This document shows positions 6,370 through 13,105 of a stretch of DNA of 23,241 nucleotides, piece by piece. The stretch is from a virus. The stretch covers positions 1 through 23,241 of IMG/VR virus record IMGVR_UViG_3300020438_000286; one strand, 5' to 3'. The notes under the pieces were generated by a model. That model made no database searches. It was not told the DNA's origin and worked only from the letters and a program-made list of their open reading frames with translations. The translations under genes were made by a program, and so were the position numbers. The first letter of the stretch is position 1, and each line of letters begins with the position of its first letter.

Positions 6370-8358
6370 ATGGCAAACGAAAAAGGCAGCAACCCAAAAA
6401 ACAATAATTCTCAATTATTCAAATCTTTGACAAGATTGTTTTCTGGTCCAATTATTAATTACCGTTCCCAATCGGGACGAAGAATCCGTCGACAACACCT
6501 GGATAAGTTCTCTTCTAGATTCAAGACAGCTTCAGGACAGCAGTTCAAAAAAGCACATTACAGCCCTCTAGACCAGATTGGCGCTAATGCAATTGCGAAC
6601 CAACGACGTTCGGAGCGATATGTTGACTTCGATCAGATGGAGTACACTCCAGAGATTGCATCAACACTTGACATCTATGCAGATGAAATGACAACTTATT
6701 CAGATCTCCGACCGATGTTGAATATTAAATGTCCGAATGAGGAAATCAGAGCAGTGTTGGCAATCTTGTATGAAAACATTCTTAATGTTGAGTACAACTT
6801 GTTTGGTTGGTCCCGCACTATGTGTAAGTACGGAGACTTTGTTCTCTATCTTGACATTGATGACAAGTACGGAGTTCAATCTGCTATCTCTTTGCCGCCT
6901 CAAGAAGTTGAAAGATTGGAAGGATTAGACTCAACCAATCCAAATTACGTACAATACCAGTGGAATTCTGGTGGAATGACTTTTGAAAATTGGCAGGTAG
7001 CCCACTTCCGTGTTCTTGGAAACGATAAATACGCCCCTTACGGTACTTCTATTTTAGAACCCGCACGTCGTATCTGGCGTCAACTTACATTAATGGAAGA
7101 TGCTATGATGGCTTACCGAGTTATCCGTTCTTCTGAACGTCGCGTCTTCAAGATTGACGTTGGCGCAATTCCCCCACAAGAAGTGGAACAGTTCATGGAG
7201 AAGACCGTAACACAACTTAAAAGAAACTCAGTCGTTGACCCTGATACAGGCCGCGTTGATTTAAGATATAACCCAATGAGTATTGAGGAAGATTACTTTA
7301 TTCCCGTACGTGCAGGTTCCGTTACAGACATTCAAAATCTTGCCGGCGGACAGAACACGACAGCAATTGACGATGTTAAGTACTTGCGAGATAAATTGTT
7401 TTCCGCTCTCAAGATCCCACAATCTTATCTTACCATGGGAGAAGGTGCTACCGAAGACAAGACCACTCTCGCTCAAAAAGACATTCGCTTTGCTAGAACT
7501 ATTCAAAGACTCCAGCGCGTTGTCATTTCTGAGCTGGAAAAAATTGGAATTATCCATCTCTACACATTGGGCTTCCGCGGCGATGACTTGTTAGCATTTA
7601 AATTGTCCCTCAATAACCCATCCAAAATCGCTGAACTTCAAGAGTTGGAGCATTGGAAATCTAAATTTGATATTGCTGCAGGCGCCACTGAGGGGTTCTT
7701 TTCTCGTCGCTGGGTTGCCGACAATATTTTTGGTATGTCTCACGAGGAGTTCATTAGGAACCAACGAGAGATGTATTACGATCGCAAACATGATGCAGCA
7801 TTGCAGCAAGTTGCCGAATCGGCGGCAGGCTCCGGCGGAATCGGTGGTGGACTTGGTGGAGGTGATCTTGGCGGTGGTCTCGGTGGAGACCTAGGCGGAG
7901 ACGACCTGGGTCTTGATGCAGGCCCAACAGAAATGCCGGCAGACGCTGCTGGTGGCGGTCCAGAAACCCCACCGGCCGATGCAGACGCGGGAGATGATTC
8001 ATCACTCTTAGCGGTACCCCCTGGTTCTAGACCTTCGAGGAGATTGAGTAAGTACGAAAAAAGTGATTACTTAAGAAAGGATGGTGTTAATGATAAGCGC
8101 GGTCGAGGCAAACGCGGTCAGTCGATGAAGATGACGGGTATGCCAGAAACCAACACGCCAAGAACTAACAATTTGGGCGGTTCACAATTATCAGCACTTG
8201 GAAGAGGTACTTATCAGGAACAAACATCTATATATTCTGATAGGGAACTCAACGAAGAGCAGAAAATACTTGAGATGAATAATTCAATTAAATCATTAAT
8301 TGATGTTTTAGACAAAAAAGAAAAACTATTGACGGAGCAAAAAGATGAAACACAATAA
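6370..8358 (+). CDS. 20: Portal vertex protein (T4 gp20-like) with Gly/Asp-rich C-terminal extension
   Basis: The portal forms the dodecameric ring at one capsid vertex through which DNA enters and leaves, and it nucleates prohead assembly. T4 gp20 family features are clear: EIASTLDIYADEMT around residue 100, RRVFKIDVGAIPPQEVE near 260, YNPMSIEEDYFIPVR around 300, then VTDIQNLAGGQN near 320 and YLRDKLFSALKIPQSYL. It has 662 aa against 524 in T4. The extra length is mostly at the C-terminus: a Gly-rich, Asp-rich low-complexity segment at about residues 487-543, then a basic stretch (RGRGKRGQS) and a coiled-coil end. The Gly tract is in frame with normal codon use, so it does not look like a sequencing artefact. 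It overlaps the next gene by 14 bases. Confidence 0.95.
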   Translation: MANEKGSNPKNNNSQLFKSLTRLFSGPIINYRSQSGRRIRRQHLDKFSSRFKTASGQQFKKAHYSPLDQIGANAIANQRRSERYVDFDQMEYTPEIASTLDIYADEMTTYSDLRPMLNIKCPNEEIRAVLAILYENILNVEYNLFGWSRTMCKYGDFVLYLDIDDKYGVQSAISLPPQEVERLEGLDSTNPNYVQYQWNSGGMTFENWQVAHFRVLGNDKYAPYGTSILEPARRIWRQLTLMEDAMMAYRVIRSSERRVFKIDVGAIPPQEVEQFMEKTVTQLKRNSVVDPDTGRVDLRYNPMSIEEDYFIPVRAGSVTDIQNLAGGQNTTAIDDVKYLRDKLFSALKIPQSYLTMGEGATEDKTTLAQKDIRFARTIQRLQRVVISELEKIGIIHLYTLGFRGDDLLAFKLSLNNPSKIAELQELEHWKSKFDIAAGATEGFFSRRWVADNIFGMSHEEFIRNQREMYYDRKHDAALQQVAESAAGSGGIGGGLGGGDLGGGLGGDLGGDDLGLDAGPTEMPADAAGGGPETPPADADAGDDSSLLAVPPGSRPSRRLSKYEKSDYLRKDGVNDKRGRGKRGQSMKMTGMPETNTPRTNNLGGSQLSALGRGTYQEQTSIYSDRELNEEQKILEMNNSIKSLIDVLDKKEKLLTEQKDETQ

Positions 8359-9145
8359 AAAAAGAAATACAGCGTTCGTTTTCGAAACCCTTGTAAAAGA
8401 AATTACTGCTGCTATTATTAAAAACGATGAAGAACGTAAAAACAAGGCTGTTAAAATTGTAAAAAAACACTTTAAGCCCGATAGTGCTCTTCGCCAACAC
8501 TTGGACTGCTACAAGTCTCTTTACGAAAATCAAGAATTGCCAAGAGAAACTTGTGAAAAAATCCTGAGAGAAGCAAACATTGCCAGCAGGATGATTGATC
8601 CTCAAGGCTTGTTTAAACAGCAGACTGCTCTCATTAACGACATTAACAAAGAATTAGATCCTACAGTGTTTAATAACTTTGTGCCAAACTACAAGACTTT
8701 GGCTACAATAGATCAGATCTTCAATACGCGCACAACCCCGAGAACAAAGGTTATGTTGGAGAATCAAATTGTTGAAAACATGTCTTTGTCATCCGAGGTA
8801 CAAGAAATAAGTGAGATTGATGGTCTTACCCTCACTACCTTCATTAACAAGTTTAATGAAAAATACTCCGATACTCTCCTCGACGAGCAGAAAGAATTGT
8901 TAAATTACTACATCACTTCTTTTGTTGACAACGCCGTCGAGCTTAAAATGTTTTTAAATGAAGAAATAGTTAGATTGAGAGAGCACGTAAGCTCTATCTC
9001 AGATGAGGAATTACAAGATAAGGCTACCCTTATCTCAGAAAAGCTTGATACTTTTAAATCTACAGAGATCAATGAAACTATCTTGCTTACAGTCTTGAAG
9101 ACTCAACAGCTTGTAAAGGAACTCAACGATGGCAGTAATAATTAA
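8345..9145 (+). CDS. All-helical phage protein of unknown function between portal and protease, 266 aa
   Basis: ATG 8345 lies inside the portal gene's last codons with GGAG about 8 bases upstream. The sequence is nearly all alpha-helical and charged: an N-terminal basic region (KHNKKRNTAFVFETLVKEI), a middle with FNNFVPNYKTLATIDQIFNT and a C-terminal long helix (LQDKATLISEKLDTFK). There is no signal peptide, membrane helix or Cys motif. In T4 the prohead core genes 67 and 68 sit in this position between portal and protease. gp67/68 are much shorter (80 and 141 aa) and no homology can be seen by eye, so a core role is a positional guess. It overlaps the following gene by 17 bases, implying coupled translation. 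Confidence 0.82.
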   Translation: MKHNKKRNTAFVFETLVKEITAAIIKNDEERKNKAVKIVKKHFKPDSALRQHLDCYKSLYENQELPRETCEKILREANIASRMIDPQGLFKQQTALINDINKELDPTVFNNFVPNYKTLATIDQIFNTRTTPRTKVMLENQIVENMSLSSEVQEISEIDGLTLTTFINKFNEKYSDTLLDEQKELLNYYITSFVDNAVELKMFLNEEIVRLREHVSSISDEELQDKATLISEKLDTFKSTEINETILLTVLKTQQLVKELNDGSNN

Positions 9146-9668
9146 AGTAGGCGCCGGCGCCAACAAGAAGAAAGTAAAACTTGAACTCGACTTGCGCCGC
9201 TCTATGAACGGTGATCTTATGATTTTCGATCATGGAGATATCGATATTGTCTTGTCGCCAGACAAGAAAAAAGTTGTCACTTTCCCAAAAGAAACGATGA
9301 CTGATTTAGTTTATGGCGCTCAAAATCGATTGTTCTCTCATCTACGCAGGAAAGGACTCGTCGTTCCAGAAAGCATTCAAGCAGGATCATTTTTTGGCTC
9401 CTTTGAGGCGACACTGGAAGAGTCTTCCGATCCCAACAGTTCCTCTGCAAAGATGGCTTTAATCAATATCTCAAATTTTATTGATGAGGAAAGACCTTAC
9501 TTCGAACAAGTAGAAGCTATTGTTTCTGCCGAAGAAGAACACCTGATAGAGCCTGATAACGAATACTCAACTGAACTCGGAGAAGTGCCACAGGCTGCTG
9601 AGAAGGGCAGCATACGACCCGGATACATCAGAGATCCTTACTCGTACAATTACTTATACACGGTCTAG
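9129..9668 (+). CDS. Hypothetical phage protein, 179 aa, between portal and protease
   Basis: ATG 9129 follows AAGGA inside the upstream gene. The N-terminal third looks beta-rich (AVIIKVGAGANKKKVKLELDL, then GDLMIFDHGDIDIVLSPDKKKVVTFP). The middle is helical (DLVYGAQNRLFSHLRRKGLV), followed by an acidic region and a Tyr-rich tail (YIRDPYSYNYLYTV). No known domain was recognised. I have a weak memory of similar proteins next to gp20 in aquatic T4-like phages. The placement between the portal and the prohead protease suggests a role in the head, and coupling with the 8345 gene suggests joint function. It ends with TAG, 9 bases before the next ATG, where the AGGAGA RBS overlaps the stop. Confidence 0.8.
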   Translation: MAVIIKVGAGANKKKVKLELDLRRSMNGDLMIFDHGDIDIVLSPDKKKVVTFPKETMTDLVYGAQNRLFSHLRRKGLVVPESIQAGSFFGSFEATLEESSDPNSSSAKMALINISNFIDEERPYFEQVEAIVSAEEEHLIEPDNEYSTELGEVPQAAEKGSIRPGYIRDPYSYNYLYTV

Positions 9669-9677
9669 GAGAATATT

Positions 9678-10271
9678 ATGGGTGAAATGAAACTAATACT
9701 TGAAAACTGGGACACGTTTGTTAACGAACAGTTTGATGCATGTCCCGAACAACCAGTTGACATTGATACATTTGTAAATGGTTTGGAGATTGCTTCATTG
9801 GATCCAGACGTTCAAAAACAAAGAATCGAGAAACTTAAAAGCCAAGGTGAAAACGTTGAAAAGTTAAATCAAATATTAACTGTTGCTGGTTTACTTGGCG
9901 GTATACCAGCCGCCGCGGCATCCGGCGGTGCCACTCTTGGAGCTACAGTCGTTGGCGTCTTTGCAAATTTAATCAATGACGTACAGCAAGAAAAGGTAAC
10001 TACCAAAACAGCAAATCTCTTACGGCTCCTGTGTATTGACACAGCACTTCTCGCAACCATTGACAATGATATTGAAAAAAATTATTGGTCCAACAGCGGC
10101 ATTCAAGATGAGATTGAGGCTTACATTAAAACAGCCAGAGCGAACACTACCCCAGATCCAATGCCGGATTTTACGGCACACTTGGTCGATTGGCTTAATA
10201 CAGACTCAAGCTCTCCGTACGCACAAGAAGGGACACCCGGCATAGACACAGACATAATTGTGAGGAAATAA
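9678..10271 (+). CDS. Protein with MKLILENW N-terminus and hydrophobic Gly/Ala segment, 197 aa
   Basis: ATG 9678 has TAGGAGAA with 6-base spacing; a second ATG at 9687 would start MKLILENWDTFVNEQF, an N-terminal peptide type that I recall from several aquatic phage proteins. Residues about 66-98 (ILTVAGLLGG, then Ala/Gly-rich to VVGVFANLI) form a long hydrophobic, small-residue segment that could insert into a membrane or pack as a helical hairpin. The C-terminal third is soluble, with DWLNTDSSS. Function is unknown. Because it lies between portal and protease it may be an internal head protein, and a hydrophobic segment in an internal protein could be released at infection. That last point is speculation. 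Confidence 0.78.
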   Translation: MGEMKLILENWDTFVNEQFDACPEQPVDIDTFVNGLEIASLDPDVQKQRIEKLKSQGENVEKLNQILTVAGLLGGIPAAAASGGATLGATVVGVFANLINDVQQEKVTTKTANLLRLLCIDTALLATIDNDIEKNYWSNSGIQDEIEAYIKTARANTTPDPMPDFTAHLVDWLNTDSSSPYAQEGTPGIDTDIIVRK

Positions 10272-10621
10272 TGGAACTTTTAACATTTATACTTTGCGCT
10301 TACGGACTTACACAAATAATTGTATATGGAAAAGTCTTTAAGAAAATCAGACCCACAAAAGGAAGAGCTGGAGAATTATTTCGCTGCCCCATGTGTATGG
10401 GCTTTCATGTTGGCTGGTTTTTATTGCTACTTTCTCCATTCACAGAACTATTTAACTTTGATGTAACGGTAACCAACTTCTTTCTTATGGGCTGGTTATC
10501 GTCGGGAACTTCTTATGTTCTCAACATGATTTTTGGAGACGAAGGATTTAAACATGAATACAAACAGACAAACCCAGATACCTGCCACCTGGACAAGCAA
10601 GTGGATGTTGCAGCCAGTTAG
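10271..10621 (+). CDS. Small membrane protein with CPMCMGFHVGW motif (DUF1360-like)
   Basis: The ATG overlaps the upstream stop (TAATG) with GAGGAA as RBS. The 116-aa protein has a hydrophobic N-terminal helix (LLTFILCAYGLTQIIVYG), a basic loop, the motif C39-P-M-C42-x-G-F-x-V-G-W at the start of a second helix (WFLLLLSPF), and a third hydrophobic stretch around residues 68-86. The C-x-x-C-x-G-F/W-x-x-G pattern next to a membrane helix is seen in DUF1360-type small membrane proteins of phages and bacteria, whose role is not known. A further Cys lies in the C-terminal tail. Position just before the prohead protease may have no functional meaning. Its last 68 bases overlap a possible 29-codon gene in another frame. 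Confidence 0.78.
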   Translation: MELLTFILCAYGLTQIIVYGKVFKKIRPTKGRAGELFRCPMCMGFHVGWFLLLLSPFTELFNFDVTVTNFFLMGWLSSGTSYVLNMIFGDEGFKHEYKQTNPDTCHLDKQVDVAAS

Positions 10622-10643
10622 ACACTGCTGTAAGGGAAGTTAG
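10554..10643 (+). CDS. Possible 29-aa overlapping peptide gene with W-rich/CC C-terminus
   Basis: An ATG at 10554 is preceded by GAAGGA with 7-base spacing and opens a 29-codon frame ending TAG at 10643, 2 bases before the protease ATG. The peptide ends WTSKWMLQPVRHCCKGS, a basic, Trp- and Cys-containing sequence unlike a random shadow frame. It overlaps the end of the upstream membrane protein gene by 68 bases but extends past it to fill the gap before the protease gene. It could be a real micropeptide, a leader that couples translation into the protease gene, or chance. Length alone proves nothing; the RBS, the gap filling and the composition are the evidence. Confidence 0.4.
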   Translation: MNTNRQTQIPATWTSKWMLQPVRHCCKGS

Positions 10644-10645
10644 CT

Positions 10646-11269
10646 ATGGGTAAACAATTACTTAGAGAATATTACCAGCTTTGCGAAGGCGGAGTTTGCC
10701 AAGATTTATTAACCGAAGAAGAAAAGCGCATGATTCGGGAAGATGATGTTATGATCCTCACAGGCGTCATGCAGATGTGTGGTGTTAAGAATGGTAACGG
10801 ACGTATGTATACCGAATCCGTAATGAAGAGAGAGATTAAAAAATATCAAGAGTTGGTTAAAGCCCAACAGGCTCTTGGAGAATTAGACCACCCTCAAGAA
10901 ATTGAGATATCTCTTGTAAACGTTTCCCACAAGGTTACATCGATCTGGATGGATGGTAATAAAGTTATGGGTAAAATTCAAGTATTAAATACGCCCGCCG
11001 GCAAGACACTCCGCGCATTGGTCGATGGTGAGTGTTGTATTGGAATCTCTTCGAGAGGTACTGGCTCACTGATTGAAAAAAACGGAGAACAGGTTGTTGC
11101 CGAAGATTTTGAACTTGTGTGTTTCGATATGGTTTCGACACCCTCGACACCCGGTGCATACATGCGACCTGAAACAGGCAATCAGTCGATGAGTATGTCG
11201 ATGAGAGAAACAAAAGAATTAAAAGAAAGTAACGTCGATGATTTAATCAACGACATTTTAAACGGATAG
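10646..11269 (+). CDS. 21: Prohead core protease (T4 gp21-like, peptidase family S80)
   Basis: This serine protease is built into the prohead core, activates itself and cuts scaffold, capsid and internal proteins, typically after (I/L)xE, so that the head can expand. It has 207 aa against 212 in T4 gp21. The family layout is intact: TGVMQMCGVKNGNGRMY near residue 40-55, GELDHP with the catalytic His82, SHKVTSIWMDGN near 95-105, and GISSRG with the likely nucleophile Ser135, followed by FDMVSTPSTPGA at 160-171. The C-terminus (NVDDLINDILNG) is a short acidic helix. The RBS is TAAGGGAAG. In T4 the scaffold gene 22 follows directly; here about 8.2 kb of other genes intervene. Confidence 0.93.
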   Translation: MGKQLLREYYQLCEGGVCQDLLTEEEKRMIREDDVMILTGVMQMCGVKNGNGRMYTESVMKREIKKYQELVKAQQALGELDHPQEIEISLVNVSHKVTSIWMDGNKVMGKIQVLNTPAGKTLRALVDGECCIGISSRGTGSLIEKNGEQVVAEDFELVCFDMVSTPSTPGAYMRPETGNQSMSMSMRETKELKESNVDDLINDILNG

Positions 11270-11272
11270 AAA

Positions 11273-11671
11273 ATGAAAAAAACAGAATTAAAAGAAATAA
11301 TCAAACCTCTCGTAAAAGAATGTATACAAGAAGTTCTTATAGAGGAAGGGTTGTTGTCTAATGTTGTGTCAGAGGTTGTGAAAGGTCTTGGTACCCAAAG
11401 TATTGTGGAACAAGCTCCGGTACCGCGCCCGGCACCTCAACCAAAAATAAACAATAATGCCCTGAAAGAACAGCGCGCAGCATTGATGAACGCAATAAAC
11501 AAAGATGCATATAATGGAGTTGATCTTTTCGAAGGCACCGACGCCATGTCATCCTATGAAGCAACCCCGCAACCCGCAGGCGCCGTAGACTTGGGTAATC
11601 CAAGCGACCCTGGCGTTGACATCAGCTCGCTCATGGGTGCATCATCTCAAATTTGGAACAGGATTAAATAG
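11273..11671 (+). CDS. Protein with LKEIIKPLVKE N-terminal helix, downstream of protease, 132 aa
   Basis: It starts 3 bases after the protease stop. The N-terminus (MKKTELKEIIKPLVKECI, then QEVLIEEGLLS) is a long amphipathic helix with an (L)IE|E-like site, followed by a hydrophobic helix (NVVSEVVKGLG). The middle is a Pro/Ala-rich linker (VPRPAPQP), then ALKEQRAALMNAINKDAYNG and a loose acidic end with SSLMGASSQIW. The N-terminal region resembles the genes at 3740 and 4302 in style. I recall this kind of protein directly after gp21 in aquatic T4-like phages. A substrate or partner of the protease is a reasonable inference from position, but no function is established. Confidence 0.78.
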   Translation: MKKTELKEIIKPLVKECIQEVLIEEGLLSNVVSEVVKGLGTQSIVEQAPVPRPAPQPKINNNALKEQRAALMNAINKDAYNGVDLFEGTDAMSSYEATPQPAGAVDLGNPSDPGVDISSLMGASSQIWNRIK

Positions 11672-11674
11672 ATA

Positions 11675-11917
11675 ATGAAAAAACAAGCACAAGTGATTAC
11701 TAAGCGTAACCACCCCAAAGAAAGCAATGAAAGACTAATAAGAAAGTTTCTTAAAAAAGTCAAGAAAGAAAGAATCGTAGAAGAATGCAGGGACAGGAAA
11801 CATTACAACAAGCCCTCAGTCAAGAAACGTATAAAAAAGGAAAGAGCCGAGCGCACTCGACTTCGCGAACAAGCTAAAAAGCTTAAAGCACAACAAAGAC
11901 GCGCTAGAAAAAATTAA
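11675..11917 (+). CDS. rpsU: Ribosomal protein bS21 homologue
   Basis: The 80-aa, very basic protein aligns by eye with bacterial bS21 (71 aa in E. coli). VITKRN corresponds to the N-terminal VIKVREN strand, LIRKFLKKVKKERIVEECRDRKHYNKPSVKK (read as two adjoining parts around residues 21-34 and 35-51) matches the ALRRFKR...AGVLAEVRRREFYEKP region with Y44 and KP at 46-47, and the tail is a long Arg/Lys helix. bS21 binds the 30S platform next to the 3' end of 16S rRNA and takes part in translation initiation. Phage-encoded bS21 has been reported from aquatic viruses and can replace or compete with the host copy. It lies 3 bases after the upstream gene and is last before the first CTATTTA motif. 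Confidence 0.88.
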   Translation: MKKQAQVITKRNHPKESNERLIRKFLKKVKKERIVEECRDRKHYNKPSVKKRIKKERAERTRLREQAKKLKAQQRRARKN

Positions 11918-11920
11918 TGA

Positions 11921-11927
11921 CTATTTA
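11921..11927 (+). promoter_or_regulatory. CTATTTA motif, candidate late promoter element
   Basis: ACTATTTATAGT here is an inverted repeat and contains CTATTTA. It lies between the bS21 gene and the first gene of the fibre cassette, 32 bases before ATG 11960. The same 7-mer recurs before four other late genes, which is the main evidence. T4 late promoters use TATAAATA and some cyanophages a CTAAATA-like box, so an AT-rich single box would fit a gp55-type sigma factor. The motif differs from both. Confidence 0.5.
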
Positions 11928-11959
11928 TAGTGTGATTTAAATATTTAAGGAGTTTTATA

Positions 11960-12379
11960 ATGGGAAGTTGGAATACCGAACCCGGCCTAAATCATGTAGG
12001 CGCATATCAGGTAAGTGGGAAGCCATTTGCCACAGGCAGTCTTAACTGCAAAGTAGACGCACAACCTATGGAAGGGTGCGTTGTTAACTTTCCATACGTC
12101 ACGTCATGGGTAAAAATTGTTAACAAAGATCCAGCAAACACAGTTAGAGTGGGATTTAGTATCTCCGGTGTTACAGGATCTTTTAACTTTTTCGAAGTTG
12201 GAAAGGCATCCACTGCAAACGTACACAACGACAGCGGCATGTTGGATTTCAAGGTATCGTCTATCGTTCTATCCGGCTCGACCACCGTCGATGTCGTTGC
12301 TGGCTTAACTAACATCCGAACTGGCCTCACAGCTACAGCTCAAGGCGCAAACTGGTCGGGCTCTGTAGGGGTAGGCTAG
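11960..12379 (+). CDS. Small beta-rich virion protein, possible head decoration or fibre-associated, 139 aa
   Basis: It starts after TTTAAGGAGTTTTATA, a strong RBS (AAGGAG). The protein is rich in Ser, Thr, Val and Gly with almost no long helices: VVNFPYVTSWVKIVN, VRVGFSISGVTGS, NVHNDSGMLDF and the end TAQGANWSGSVGVG. This is the composition of a beta-sandwich virion protein such as a capsid decoration or short fibre protein. No specific family was recognised. It is first in the fibre cassette, behind the first CTATTTA motif, and only 4 bases before the next gene, so it is probably expressed together with the fibres. Confidence 0.78.
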   Translation: MGSWNTEPGLNHVGAYQVSGKPFATGSLNCKVDAQPMEGCVVNFPYVTSWVKIVNKDPANTVRVGFSISGVTGSFNFFEVGKASTANVHNDSGMLDFKVSSIVLSGSTTVDVVAGLTNIRTGLTATAQGANWSGSVGVG

Positions 12380-12383
12380 ACTA

Positions 12384-13085
12384 ATGTCGAGTTTTGGCTG
12401 GGCTTATGTTGATTGCTCCGACACTTCTGGTGATGGTGCTGCTGCAGGACCAACTGGTTCTCTCCAGTTTACAACTGGATCTGACGGCCATACTACAGGT
12501 TCGGCTAAATTAGTATATTACACAGCCTCTTATGGAGAGCACACCGAGCCCTCCACATTAGTGTTATCTGGTAATATGATTGTCACTGGTACCCTGAGTG
12601 CTAGTGTTTTCAATTACGAGAACATTTCTATTATTGATGCAACCGGTTCGACATTCTTTGGTAACACCATTGATGACAGACACTTCAGAACAGGTAGCTT
12701 GGCGATTTGGTCGGGAACAACTGCAATATTGAGCGCTAGCTCCTATTCAAAGCAAACCTTCGTTAAGGGCTTTGGAGGGGGCTACACCAACGTTACGAGC
12801 AGCCACTACACTGCGTCAACCTCTGACTACCTTCTCGGCGTTGCAACCCCCTTTACGGGCGGTACAGCGCCTGTTAGAATAACAATACCGAATCCTAGCA
12901 CATATAGTGCCGGCGCTGTACTGGTGGTTAAGGACGAAGCCTCTCTTAGGGGAGGTTCAAGTATTGTTCTTACTAGATCGGTTACTGATACATATACATT
13001 CGATGGCGATGCATTCTATACCTTGACTGGTACAATGCCAGCAATTAGTTTATATTCAAATGGAAGCAACTGGTTTGTCTTCTAG
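12384..13085 (+). CDS. Tail-fibre-like protein with shared C-terminal domain, 233 aa
   Basis: The protein is Gly/Ser/Thr-rich. The N-terminal part contains GPTGSLQFTTGSDGHTTGSA and LVLSGNMIVTGTLSAS, a module that recurs in the gene at 13106 (GPTNSLQF..., LTGALYLTGTL). The C-terminal part, about 60 residues, contains VLVVKDEASLRGGSS and AISLYSNGSNWFVF, and aligns with the ends of the proteins at 13106 and more weakly at 14499 and 16146. These repeats and the terminal domain are typical of phage fibre or baseplate-associated proteins, and the common end may be a trimerisation or capping domain. There is no chaperone gene nearby to help decide. Receptor binding is inferred. Confidence 0.82.
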   Translation: MSSFGWAYVDCSDTSGDGAAAGPTGSLQFTTGSDGHTTGSAKLVYYTASYGEHTEPSTLVLSGNMIVTGTLSASVFNYENISIIDATGSTFFGNTIDDRHFRTGSLAIWSGTTAILSASSYSKQTFVKGFGGGYTNVTSSHYTASTSDYLLGVATPFTGGTAPVRITIPNPSTYSAGAVLVVKDEASLRGGSSIVLTRSVTDTYTFDGDAFYTLTGTMPAISLYSNGSNWFVF

Positions 13086-13105
13086 TTAATAGAGGAGGCA
13101 TGTAG

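Noticed and set aside
4778-8358. Search for T4 genes 18 and 19 (sheath and tube) between terminase and portal
   Set aside because: Only 8 bases separate the two genes, and no sheath- or tube-like sequence was recognised elsewhere in the window.
10448-10454. CTATTTA inside the 10271 membrane protein gene
   Set aside because: It is within coding sequence (EL FN codons), far from any start; treated as a chance match.
10271-10643. Programmed frameshift joining the 10271 protein to the 10554 frame
   Set aside because: No slippery sequence was seen near 10554-10621, and the 10554 frame has its own ATG and SD.
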